A stretch of DNA of 64,000 nucleotides, from assembly GCA_030272155.1 (NCBI GenBank), contig CP126195.1, forward strand, positions 868,001 through 932,000, read 5' to 3'. Positions 33,816 through 45,273 of the stretch are shown one piece after another. Position numbers and translations under genes: made by a program. A model generated the notes under the pieces. It searched no databases. It saw nothing but the letters and a program-made list of their open reading frames with translations, and was not told where the DNA came from. Source of the stretch: Tetradesmus obliquus (Eukaryota; Chlorophyta; Chlorophyceae; Sphaeropleales; Scenedesmaceae). Positions within the stretch are counted from its first letter, which is position 1; each line of letters begins with the position of its first letter.

Positions 33816-35933
33816 ATGAAGCAGATTAACTTTGTCAAAGCGTCAGCTGCACCCGCTCGTTGTCCGTATGCATTCAGATCTAGGTAAGTCACTGGTGACC
33901 TAGTCAGTCACTACAGCACGAGCTCTACTCGCATGCTGGTGCATAGCAGGTTTAATCAATCCTGAACATCTGCAGGACCCAATGCGTGCGGCCCAGAGCA
34001 GCGGCATGCAAGGTAGGCGCAGCTGCAAGTGACCTCTCAGCAGTGCAGCAGGAACAGTAGCAGCACAGCCAAGTCACAGCTTACTGCAGCATCACCCTGC
34101 TCAAATTTACGAGTGCAGCAGCAGTTACAAATGATGATACTTGAAGTATCACATTGCGATGTTCTCTGAGGCCATGGGCAGTGGACAGTCTGCCCATTGT
34201 GCATCTTGCAGCTGGCGCTAGCAGCCTGCTTACAGTTATGCATGAACTGCATGCATAGATGTAGCAGCCAATGAGGCACGCATGCTTGGGACTCCTGCAG
34301 TACTTGCTAAGCGTTGCATGCTGCTTGGACGGTTGCGACTGCTGTGTGCTTGTTGCAGCAGCCAAGCTCACAGCAGCAGAGCAGCAGCAGCAGCAGCGGC
34401 CCAGTCAGCAGGCGAGATCTGCTTGCAGGACCAGCAGCAGCATCTGTGCTGCTGCTAATCAGCCAGGCAGCAGGGCCTGCTGCAGCAGACGAGCTAGCAG
34501 CAGAAGAGGCTGTGGCAGCAGCAGCAGCAGCACCAGCACCAGCGGCAGCAGCAGAAGAAGTCGCAGCAGCTGCTCCTGAGGCAGAAGCAGCAGCAACCCC
34601 ACCAGCCCCAGCAGCGGCGGCAGCGCCTGCAACCACCATCACAGAAAAGATTACCAACGTGAGTTTTCACCCTGCAGTCAGTTTCGTCGTTTCAACCAAT
34701 GAATGCATGATAGTAACTGTTGTGGTGCTCATCCTCTCAATTGATTTTTTTTGGAGTGAGTTCATGGTTGCTAGGTCCAGCCCTTGTAACTGACTTACTT
34801 CCAAAAAAACTGATGTGGTGCTGCTGCTCTTTGCGGCTAGTCATCACCCTGCAGCCAGGCTGCAATTTGCTGCCTGCATGAGTTGCAATTCAGGCGCACA
34901 ACCAGCAATCAAATAAGCTTGAAGTCAAACAATGCACGCGTCTTGCCAGACAAGGTATCAGCGGCGTGGCCATGCCTGCATACAGTCCCAGCTTTGCAAG
35001 CAACGCACGTTGCGAACGCACACGCATCAACATCCACACACCCTGTGGCTGTGTTTTCATTTCTCCATGCCCCTACTGTGTGGTTCTTGCCGCTGCAGGA
35101 GGGTGCCATCCGGCTCGCCACAAGTGAACAGGCAACACGCAACATGACACCCACGGACAAGCAGGTAGGGCATTGTGGCGCAGCAGTTGACAGCCAGTGT
35201 CAAACTGCACCGCAGAGCAGATGGCGAGTCCAGCATCTAAGTGAAGGCTCCGCTGGTGCTCAGCTTGTCAATCAATTAACCAATCAATCAAACGCTTTTT
35301 CAGCAAGAGCAACCAGCTCAGCTTGTGGTCAAACTCAAATGGCTTCAGATACAAACAGCTTCAGATGGTGGCAGTTGAAGACCCCAGTTGCAGCTCAATG
35401 CACGCAGCTGATGCAACTGCCAGATGGTGGGGTTGGAGTGAGCAGGCTGCCGCGCTGCAGTGCCCTGCAACACTGTCGATCACCTGATGTGTGCTGTCAC
35501 TTGCCCAAAAGGTGGCATCCATACATATTTTCCAGCATGCATCATTGTAACAGGGCATGCTGCACTGCCGTTGTTGTCGTTGGCAAGCCACCTGCTGTAG
35601 CTGACTGCCATTTTGCGGGTGTCCTGCCGCAGGTGTTTGCGCTGAACGGCAGGGTTCAGGCGCAGAACCGCGCCCCGATCGACTTCCCGGCGTTCATCCG
35701 CCAGGGCTTTGACATCACTGTGGTAGGCGACGGCTATGTGATGGACGCTGACGGGTGAGCATGTAGTTCAAAAATTGTGTTACATTTCAAGTTGTTTCAA
35801 GTGTACGGCCCTGTTGTAGCAGCAGCAGAAGGGTTTGCATTGCAGCGGCGCCGGCAGCAGCAGCAGCAGCAGCAAGTGCTGCCTCATGGAGCAGGTGGGG
35901 TTGCGCTGGTGGTAGCTGCTGTGCCGCACGGCT

Positions 35934-35974
<41 letters not shown>

Positions 35975-37741
35975 CCGGGGTTCGAACCGAGTTCATCCGC
36001 CTGCTCTGCCTGACCTACATGCTCTGCCTGACCTACATGCAGGCTCATCTTCAAGGATTTTGTGGTGGGCTCAGGCACGCTGCCAGAGCAGGGCCAGCAG
36101 GTGGTGTTTGACTATACCGCATTGCGGGTATGGGGGTCAAAAACACACATTTGACTCTGTGCCCCCTGTCCCCCTACACCCCCGTACGCAGGCTGATCTT
36201 CAAGGATTTTGTTATCGGCTCAGGCATGCTGCCAGAGGAGGGCCAGCAGGTGGTGTTATGACTACACCATGCTGTAGGTGTTCGCAGCACTAACCCGCAT
36301 GACACTGTGCTGCCTCTCTCCCCTCTTCAATTCCTGTGTGCAGGCTCATCTTCAAGGACTTTGTTATTGGCTCGGGGACTCTGCCAGAGGAGGGCCAGCA
36401 GGTGGTGTTTGACTACACTGCTTACAACGAGAGCGGCGCCGTGATCGACAGCAGCTACAGGAAGGGCCGCGCAGCTGAGACACGCCTCGGCATTCAAGGC
36501 CTGATCCCAGGTGGGCTATTGTTGTTTCTTGTAACTGGTTGAAACGGACTACGTGCAACCTGTGCTCTGTACGATCCAACGCATTTGGGGTGATGTGAAA
36601 CTTTTGTATCCAACAGCAGCTACAGGAAGAGCCGCACAGCTGAGAGGTGCCTCGGCATCCAGGGTTCAACAGCAGCGTTGGACACAGTGTAACAAAACAA
36701 TGACATGTGACAGTTGTTCAGTATGCTGCTAATCATCCGGCGTCTTTCTAAGACTCGTGACGAGGTGTGACTGTGCCGGACATGTCACGCGCTGTGCGAG
36801 GGTCCCCGTGGCTATGCCTGCGCTGTACTTCATGCAGTGTGCAACACACTTATATATGGGATGATCGCTTTTCACTTTTCAATGTGCACTGCAGGCTTTG
36901 AAATGGGCATCCGCAGCATGCGCCCGGGCGGCAAGCGGCGCATCGTGGTGCCGCCCGCGCTGGGCCCCCCAGTTGGCCCCTCCACCTTCTTCAGCGCCAA
37001 GCAGTGCGAGGTGGGACCCTTGCACAGCGCGCAGCTGTTCCTGAGTAGTAGTTTTTGTGCTGCTTGAGTCGGTCACGTATGTGTGTGCGAGAGAAAGCTC
37101 GGCACGTTTGTTTGCATCGTTTGAGTGCCCTGGAGAGCTGTAGCCTGCTACCTGGTGCCGCCCGCGCTGGGCCCCCCTGTGGGCCCCTGCACCTTCTTCA
37201 GCGCCAAGCAGTGCGAGGTGGGCGTCTGCATGATGCAAGGCTGTGGTCATACATCGTCATTATTGCTGCAGTCTGCTGGCGAGCTGTGCCACAGCAATGC
37301 TGTGTCGCATGCAGATCACGTGCACCCTTGTTCAAATAATCGCCTGTGCGTGTGCTTGACTGTCTGCTTGCTGCTGCACTGCCTGCCTGCTGCTGCCCTT
37401 CCTGCTGCAGGTGTTTGCCGTTGTTTTAGCTGCGCCGGGTTCGAAAGTGCCTGCCGGGTCTCTGCTGTATTGCTCTTTGCCTACGCCTGCTGACCTGCCT
37501 GCTGACCTGCTTGCTGCTGCTGTCCTTTCTGCTGCAGGGTGTTTTACGTTGAGCCGCGGCAGGTCTGCTGATGCCTGTCTGTTTCCTGCTGGTCAGCTCA
37601 TTGACAACACCTGCTTACCTGCCTGCTGACCGCTTGATGCTGCTGCGTTGGCTGCCTCAGGTGTTTGATGTGGAGCTGCGCCAGGTGCGCAAGTGCGAGC
37701 GGCGGCAGATGATGATGTTCTCGGACGTGGTGTGCGAGTAG
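33816..37741 (+). CDS. FKB20-2: Thylakoid-lumen FKBP-type peptidyl-prolyl isomerase, FKBP20-2-like
   Basis: Eight exons, all in phase: 33816-33883, 33976-34012, 34359-34658, 35099-35164, 35633-35754, 36344-36510, 36895-37010, 37661-37741 (318 aa). The N-terminus MKQINFVKASAAPARC.. is a basic chloroplast transit peptide. Arg53-Arg54 plus a hydrophobic stretch (RRDLLAGPAAASVLLLISQ) is a twin-arginine lumen signal. The FKBP fold follows: LIFKDFVIGSGTLPEEGQQV, then VFDYTAYNESG, and GFEMGIRSMRPGGKRRIVVP. The C-terminus carries a cysteine pair, Cys304 and Cys317. In Arabidopsis FKBP20-2 a C-terminal Cys pair is redox-active and needed for PSII supercomplex accumulation (established knowledge). Assignment here is by that feature and by STFFSAKQCEVFDVEL. 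An Ala/Glu-rich stretch (about 70-125) is unusual. The start was chosen because only it gives continuous phase into exon 3. Confidence 0.8.
36035..36262 (+). repeat. Two echoes of the 5' part of FKBP exon 6
   Basis: Copies at about 36040-36120 and 36188-36262 repeat LIFKDFV(V/I)GSG.LPE.GQQVV with CAG acceptors. The first stays in frame through VFDYTA but then loses the exon. The second has a frame-breaking deletion (GTGTTATGAC). Confidence 0.9.
36610..36672 (+). repeat. Echo of the 3' part of FKBP exon 6
   Basis: It repeats SSYRKGRAAETRLGIQG-coding DNA of 36450-36510 with about ten changes. The donor is lost. Confidence 0.8.
37136..37222 (+). repeat. Echo of the 3' part of FKBP exon 7 with donor
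   Basis: It repeats VPPALGPPVGP.TFFSAKQCE|GTGGGC (true copy 36948-37016) almost perfectly. Confidence 0.9.
37400..37572 (+). repeat. Two echoes of the 5' end of FKBP exon 8
   Basis: GCAG|GTGTTTGCCGTTG at about 37408 and GCAG|GGTGTTTTACGTTGAG at about 37536 are decayed copies of CAG|GTGTTTGATGTGGAG at 37658. Confidence 0.75.
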
Positions 37742-38096
37742 CGCGAGCATCACCGCGGCAACGGAGCATCTACTGCATAGAGGCTTTTTGGGAGAGCCGC
37801 ACCTCATTTTGTTGTGGGGTGGATGTGTCGAGTGATGCTGGCAGTGTGGAGAGTTTCAGCTGATGCATCTTATTATGTTTTGGGATGGCGTCTGTGAGTG
37901 ATGCTGCGCAGACACCTCCCTTCAACGCCTCGGCTGCAGCTGGTGATGATGCTGTTTGATGTGGCATGCAAGTGATGCTGCTGCTGCCTGCGCCCTTATG
38001 TGAGGGTGTTTGTGCAGCCTCATCTTCAGGCTTGTGAACACTGGCGTGGCTGCCGATGAGCCTGTTGTACGCTCGCAAGCGGGCAGTGTCGCATCA

Positions 38097-38101
38097 TGTA
38101 A
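38097..38101 (+). terminator. TGTAA poly(A) signal, FKBP gene
   Basis: TGTAA lies 355 bases after the FKBP stop, with no closer plus-strand match seen. About 230 bases remain to the stop of the convergent BTB gene (38331), and that stretch holds nothing else recognised. Confidence 0.45.
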
Positions 38102-38330
38102 CCGTTCCATTGGCAATCCTTCTGTCCCCACCAAGCACTGCATGAGCCTCTCGGTCGCTCCTGATGTTCCCCTCCTGCTGAGTAAAGTAATGCCAACGCA
38201 ACGCAATGCAACACACGTGTGCCCTGCAACTCTTTGCACATGGCGGCGTAACCAAAAAGGTAGCAAAATACGTTCAACGTTCAAGTTGACGCATGGCGAC
38301 CGTGCAGACAATGCATGCGCGGACACTTGA

Positions 38331-39971
38331 TCAGGCCAGCAGCCCAGTGCTGCGCAGCTGCAGCATCAGCGCAGCCATGGCATCAGACACGTCAGCCACA
38401 CAGCTCTTGGGCACCACCAGCACCTGCTGCTCTTGATGCTGCTGGCTGCGGCCACGCTGCAGGATCAATGCCACCTGCTGCTGCTGCTGCTGCAGGGGTG
38501 CCTGCGCAACACGCTGCTTCTGCAGCAGCAGGCCATTTGCGTCACACAACAGCCCTGGTGAAGCTGCCACGGTGTGCGTTACACGTGCTGCACCTCCTGG
38601 CAAAGCACGCGCTGCATCCACCAAGCAACTGCTGCCTTTCCCATCCAGCGCTGCTGCAGCAGCAGCTGCAGCACTGTCGCTGCTGGCCTGCTGCCGTCGC
38701 TTGTCCAGCCAGCCCTTCAGCAGCACATCTTGCAGTGCTGGCAGCAGCCCCAGCCACTCCGGGCAGGCAACAGCAGACTCCTTGTCTGCAGCAAAGCAGC
38801 ACGCGTACGCAGCGGCACTACATCGTCAGATGGTGCTAGATCAGGCAGCCCGCTAGGGCAGAAACAACTTTTTCGGACGGAGCTATGTCTGTCGCACATT
38901 ATGGTGATAGCCCAGCACACTCCCGCATGATGGTGTGATGGTTTGATGATACTAAACCACCACTCACCAAACCTCGCCAGCAACCCCGCAATGGCGCCAT
39001 CAGCTGCAGGAGCCACGCCCAGCTGGCAGCAGTCCTGCAGCAGCGCCAGGCAGCAGCCAGCCGCCAGCAGCTGCCCCACAGCCGCCTCCACAGCAGCCAG
39101 GCACTGCTGCTGCAGCGCCGGCAGCAGCAGCAGGTCTGCGCAGCGCCACAGCCGCAGCAGCGTGCGGCAGGTGTGGCAGGCCGGCGAGCAGCCGTTGAGC
39201 TGCACTTGCTGCTGCTGCGGCGGCTGCAGCGCACTTGCTGCTGGCATGTGCTGTGGCAGTGCGATGTGCAGGTCCCCTGTGTACAGCCAGTGCTGCAGGG
39301 CAGCTGCCACGTGCACATCTGCCTCTGGCACCAGCACCACTGGCAGCCGCCGCACTGGTGCCTTGCTGCTGCTGCTGCTGCTGCTGCATTCTGCTGAGCT
39401 AGCCTGTCCAGCAGATGCCTCATGTCTGCTGCTACTGCTGTCCTGATAAGTTTCCTGGCAGCCTGGCCTGTGCCAGCGCTGGGAGAACAGTGCCTCAAAA
39501 TAGCCGCAGCCTGACAGCAGCACCTGGTGTGCTGGCAGCAGTGCAAGTGCCTTTTGTGCATGCTGCTGCTGCTGCTGCTGCGATGGCAGTAGCTCTGTGT
39601 GGTGCTGCACTATAGCAGGGGCAGCTAGCAGGACATCTGCGTAACCAAGGTCAGCAGCTGCATGCACAACAGGCATGGCAGCAGCACCTGCTGCAAGCCT
39701 AGCAAGCTGCTGCTGCTGCTGCTGCTGCTGCTGGGGATCACTGCAGATGTACACTGCTGCGGGGACTATCCCTCCCTCCATGTACCTAGTGAGCATTCCT
39801 AAGTATGTGCTAGAGCTACTGTGCAAAGAAGGCACGCTGCTGTTATCAACAATGCTGCTGCTGCTGCTGCTGCTGCCAGGGCCACTGCTGCTGGCAATCA
39901 TGACCAGCTCCTCTGGCTTGCAGCAGTGAGTACTAGCACAGGAAGGCTGTTGGTCACGAACATCCTTCCCA

Positions 39972-40005
<34 letters not shown>

Positions 40006-43000
40006 TGCTATCGCCTAAATTGAATCCTGCTGGTGGGACCCCCGTTCCTGCTGGTGGGACCCCCGCTCCTGCTGCGGGATCTGTCATGTGTGTGTCAACA
40101 TTGTTCAATGCTGTCCGTGCCTCGAAAGCGTCGGCAAGCTCACTGCTGCTGCTCCTGCTGCTGTTGCTTTCCCTGTGGTTCAAGTAACCAGCTCCATCTG
40201 CCTCAACACGCTGCTGTGGCAGCACATCCCTGGCCGGCAACTGCAGCAGCAGTAGCTGCTGCGGCAGCAGGCAAGACAGCTGCGGATGCAGCAGCTGCAG
40301 CTGCTGCCCTGGGCTCGGCGTGACCTGGCCGCACAGCGCAGCAAGCAGCTGCAGCTGCAGCTTCTTTGCAAGCCTGCCCAAGCCTGCCAGCTGCTGCTGG
40401 CCTGACTCCTGCAGCTGCTGCAGCGTACATCCTTGCTGCTGCTGCCGCTGCTGCTGGGTTCTGCTGCTGCATGCAGCTGTGAGCTGGGCCTTCAAGCCGG
40501 CTTCAGGAATGGCAGCTGCTCCAGAGTACACATAATCCAGTGCCGCCTGCAGCGCCGACCGCTCCACAGCAGCACCCAACTTCACACTGAACTGCTGACT
40601 TCTGCGCTGCATGGAGTGAAGTTCACCATGAATATTATCACCAGCAGTCAAACTGTAAGTCTCACCCAGCTGCTGCTGCTGTTGTAGCTGCTGCCCGAGC
40701 ACCTTGCAGCCAGCCGCCAGCACAGCAGCATGCACAGGCAGGGCCGGGCCCCCATCCGCCAGCTGCAGCTGTGCATCAGCTGCAACAGCGCCAGGCTGCC
40801 GTGCTGCTGCCAGCAGCGCCCCCTGGCTGCTGCCAGCCCCCAGCTGGCCGTAGCAGGCAGCCAGTGCGGCAGCGGCCCAGCAGCGCAGCTCCTGCTGCAG
40901 CTGGTGCTGCAGCGCTGCCTGCACTGACATGGCCGGACTGCTGCTGCTGCTGCTGCACGACTGCTCACCTGCGGATGCCATGCCTGCTCCACATGCCGCA
41001 CCACTGAATGAGTCTGGCGCTGACCAGGCTGCTACAGCACACTCCAGCAAGCCACACAGCCGACCGTTTAATGCGGCTCCCAGGCCCCCCGCTGCTGCCT
41101 GTGCTGCCTTGGCTGCAGCTGCCTCCTCTGCTGTCTTGCACGCGGCCAAGCTGCAGACCAGCAGCCTGCTGCAGTTGTGCATATTCAGCTGCAGGCTTGC
41201 CTGCACGTGCCTTGACAGCAGCACCAGTGCTTGCAGAGCAGCTAGGCTGCACTCCACCACACCCTGCAGAGCTATGGGGGCTTCTTTCACACAGCTGCTG
41301 CTGCTGCTGCCGCCTGCTGCTGCCACAGGCTCGCCCTGCTGCTGCTGCTCACTGGGAAATGCACTGCTGCTGCTGCTGCCGAGCAAGGCCGGCAGCAGCA
41401 CCTGCAGCACAGCTGCTGCCATGCGTGCAGCAGCCAGCACAATACTGAGCTCTCCCTGGCATTCCTCTGATCCAAGTAACCCATCGCACAGCTGATCAAA
41501 GCTGCTGCGCAGACCCAACCCCAATCCTGTACCCTGAACAGCCAGCGCCACTGAGAGCACCACATACGCACACATTGGCAGCTGCCAACCCAGCCCTTGA
41601 CAGCTGCTGCTGTTGCCGTTGCTGCCGTTGCTGCTGCTCCTGCTGGGAGCACGAGGGGCTGCAGGCACCTGCGGTGCATGCTGCTGCTGCTGCCCAGCTG
41701 TCAGCTGGCTACTCATGGACTCCCACAGAGGAGCTAGCTTCTCTGCAAGCCCGCGAAGTGAAGGCAGTGACGGCGCCCTATGCAGCAGCTGAAACACCAA
41801 GCTGCCGCTGCTGCTGCTGCTGCTGCCAGTGCTGCCGGCAGCATGCGGCCGCGCCAATGCAGCGGCAGCTGCTGGCTGCACCACCTGCTGCTGCTGAGTC
41901 ACCAGAGCAGCTTGGCAGAGCAGTACATGCAAGCTGCCTAGCAGCCGGGGCACCAGCGGCGCAACGCTTGGGATGTGTTCCGCATACGCCTGCACAACTC
42001 GCAGCACCTGCTGAGGCTGCACCATGTTGCTGGGCTTGCGCCGCACTTCTGCTGCTGCTGCTGCAGGTGGTGTTGGCTGCTCTGCACCGCCGTCGCTGTC
42101 ACTGCCGCTGCTGTGCTGGCTGCATGCACGGCTGCGCATGCAGCCGCCGAGGCTGGCTTGCGTGCATTGCGCACACATCATGCGCAGCAGCAGCCAGGTC
42201 AGGGAAGGCTGCTGGGGGCCTGCCACAACCACTGCACAGCCTGCACCTGCAGCACTTGCAGGTGAGCTAGCAGGCAGCGCTGATAGCACGCTGCTGCCAA
42301 CAACAGCTCCGGTTATTGCTGCAGCAGCGTTTGCTTCTGTTGCGACTGCTAGTGCGTGCAGCAGCACGTGGCAGCAGTCACTGCCGAGCAGAGCAGGCAT
42401 AAAACGACTGACACTCACCCTCTTGTTGCTCCCAAACTGCACCATAGGAGGCAGCACTGCAGCAGCCAGCAGCGCTACAGCTGCTGCATCAAGCTGCTGC
42501 AGCTGCTTGCCATGGCTGCTGCTGCTGCTGCTGCTCATACTGCTGCTGCTGCTGACCCTGCTGCTGCTAGACGATGTGCTGGAACCGCTTGCAAAAGTGG
42601 CTGCTGCTGCAAGCGCCATACCGCACAGCAGCTGGTCATGCTCCAGTGCTGCTGCTGCTGCTGCTGCTGCTGGCAGTGACGCTGCATCCTCCATCCACAG
42701 CACAGGCAGGCTGGCTGCGTGTGCTGCGTGGATCCAGCGCGAGACTGAGCTGTCATCAGCCTCTTTGGTGCAGCAGGGCCTGCAAGCAGCAATGCAATGG
42801 TTTCGCACAAACACTTCACACAATACAGTAAATAGTTGTCAGGCACAGCATGTAAACCAGCATTATGTAGGCTGCTGGTCAGCAAAGAGCAGCACTTGGT
42901 CGACATCTGCGAGCTTCAAACACAAGTATGTGCGGCGGGCCAACCTTGCTGCAGCAAGTGACCAATTAATACACTAGCATCCAACTGGTGATTAGCAGAC

Positions 43001-44919
43001 TCCACCCCATCCGCCCAACCTATGCAGCACCCTGTGCAGCAGCGCAACCAGCTGCAGCCGCAAGCCCTGCTGCTGCTGCAGCGCTGCTGTGACGGCTGCC
43101 GCTGCGCTGAGGGAGTGCAGCAGCTGGCAGCAGCTGTCCAGCAGCAGTGAGTAGCAGGGGCTGCCGGCTGCTGCAGGTTGAGGGCAGCAGGCCTGCACTA
43201 ACAGATGCAGCCACCTACACCAGCAGCAGCAGCAGCACCAGCAGCAGCAGCGTGCATGGGCAGACACACAGCACAGCAAGTCAGTAAGCATGGCATGCAC
43301 ATGCACTGCATGATGGGCTGCGGTTTCCTGACAGCAGGGAATAGCTCAAACAGAAGCTGACGCATGGCACACACGAGCACTAAGCAACCAGCAGCCAGTG
43401 CACCTGCAGCCAACTGCCAAGCCCACCTGCTCGCATCAGCCACATCGCCAGCTAGCTGCGGCACAACCTGCTGCTCCGACAGTGAAGCAAGCCTAGCCAG
43501 CAGCGTTACTTGACTGGCACATGCATCCAGCGCTGCTGCAGCTGCTGCTGCGCCTGCCGCCCTGCCATTGCTGCCGCTCAATGCCGGCAGCAGCTGCTGT
43601 GCTATGTGCTGGTACAGCTGCCCTGTTGTGCCTGCTGCTAGCCAGTAGGGGCCCCACAGCTGACTGAAGAGCCAGTGCGTGAGCTGCTCTGTCAGCAGCC
43701 GAGCTGCCACAGCACCTGCAGCAGCACAGCAGCAGCAGACTTGAATTTTTGCGCGTATGTGGCCACATGCAGAAATTGGCATGCGGATGCTGAGAGCACT
43801 ACAAGCAAGGCATGACACACAGCTGTGCTCGAGCAGTACGCAACCAGAACCAGCTTCAGCGCTCGCGCAGCAGCTACTACACTATTGTGACACCATTCCT
43901 GCTGTTGCTCACCGTGCGCGCTGCTGCACAGTAGCTCCAGCAGCCGAGCAGCTGCCTGCACTGGCAGCAGCCCAGGCAGCAGCCGAGCAAGAGTGCAGCA
44001 GCTACTACACCGCAGTAACAACGGGTCCTGCTGTTGCTCACCATGCATGTTGCTACACAGCAGCTCCAGCAGCCGGGCAGCTGCCTGAACTGGCAGCAGC
44101 CCAGGCAGCAGCCGAGCCACGCCCAGCAAAGCATCCAGGGAGAGACTGACAGCATCTGCTGAGCGGCTGCTGAGCAGCGCTATGAGCAGGCACGGAGGCA
44201 GCTGCTGGCTGAAGTGCTGCCTGCAGAAACAGAACATACATGAGCAGTTTAAATTGCACACTTGAACTTTTGGTGGTCTTGCAACTTGTGTGTAGCTGGG
44301 CTTTGGCAAGGCCAGCAGAACAGACACAACCTTCGTGACAGCACTGCTTGCAGGACGATCAATTGCTCAATGTTTGTCGTGTGCATGTTGTGCGGTACAT
44401 AAGAGTGCCTGCAAGATGCACAACCGTCATGTTGCATGCTGCTTGCGAGTGCAAAGGCACGCACCTGACTTCTGCCCGCCTGCAGGTTGCCTTGTGGTGC
44501 TGCTGCACATGTGACAGCAGAGCGGCCAGCCCTTTCGCGGCTTGCAGCTGAGCTCCTGCATCTGTGGTGCCCTTACAAGCTGCCTGAACCTCCCACCTGC
44601 GTGCACAGGTGGCGCAGAAGTCGAGAATTGCCCAGACATATCAACAGTCACAGCAGTGTGGCTGTTGCATGCTGTCAAGCACTGCGATGTGAGCAGGCTG
44701 ACCAGTGACGCACTGCAGAACTGCTACCGGCACTCGTGTGTACACGCTCCAATCAAATCTGTCGGACACTGGCAACATGACCGTATGCATGCAGTGATGC
44801 TTGAGGCTGCTGCTGTACCTGCTGCTGTACTCTGTCACCAGGGCCTTGAGATCAGCTGCGGCCACAGCTTCAGATGAAGGGGGCTTTTGCTGTCGTTTCC
44901 GCAACACGGGGTGCTGCAT
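38331..44919 (-). CDS. ARM-like protein with two BTB/POZ domains
   Basis: Seven exons in phase: 44919-44819, 44596-44465, 44220-44042, 43715-43427, 43214-43020, 42779-38968, 38785-38331 (1720 aa). The first 300 residues and much of the 3.8-kb exon are Leu/Ala-rich helices resembling armadillo/HEAT repeats (ARLLPGLLPVQAAARLLELL). BTB 1 lies at about 950-1055 (DAQLQLADGGPALPVHAAVL ... ALQAALDYVYSG). BTB 2 lies at about 1340-1470 (YADVLLAAP ... LPAHQVLLSGCGYFEALF ... VAAALQHWLYTGD). The ARM plus double-BTB order resembles the Arabidopsis At1g04390 family. Such proteins can be CUL3 substrate adaptors, which is inference here. Poly-Ser, poly-Gln and poly-Ala runs interrupt both domains. The start was chosen because MQHPVLRKRQQK leads in phase into exon 2. 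Confidence 0.75.
43895..43998 (-). repeat. Echo of the 3' end of BTB-gene exon 3 with donor
   Basis: It repeats RLLPGLLPVQAAARLLELLCS..HG and the GTGAGC donor (true copy 44035-44120). Its coding is intact apart from a few substitutions. Confidence 0.9.
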
Positions 44920-45273
44920 GCTAGCCGCGCCAGGCAAAGCTGGTCAAGAAATTGGACTGTTGGTGGGCACTGCAGGACAACCTGAAGACTACGTAGACCA
45001 CATCGCAACAACAAACATACAAATGCGTTTCAGACACGTCCATCGTTCAAATGTTGATGCGTTGACCTCCCTGCTGGGCAAATGAAAGGTCGCCTGCATT
45101 GCAGTGCAAGTGCTGAGCAAGAACCCTCGATAACTGCCACTTCTTCAAGAACCAGAAGCTGGATGTGGAGCAGGCCTTACCATACTTTAAAGAATTTGCA
45201 ACAAGAACGCATTCGTGTGATGCTGCAAATCTAGACGGCACCTGCAAGCACCACAGCCCTAGTCAAGCAGCAG
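44920..45273. promoter_or_regulatory. Short divergent intergenic region
   Basis: About 350 bases between the starts of the BTB gene (minus) and the coiled-coil gene (plus). No clear motif was identified. It must hold both 5' UTRs and promoters if the starts are right. Confidence 0.4.

Noticed and set aside
32198..33819. Possible small genes between the kinase and FKBP
   Set aside because: The short frames on both strands have no recognisable domain, no phase-consistent exons and no obvious coding bias.
33982..34012. Alternative FKBP start at ATG 33982
   Set aside because: It leaves one extra base and breaks the phase into exon 3; ATG 33816 with the 33884-33975 intron restores phase and gives a good transit peptide.
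42024..42977. Plus-strand 317-codon open frame
   Set aside because: Antisense to the large BTB exon, which has consistent phases, BTB motifs and coding bias on the minus strand.
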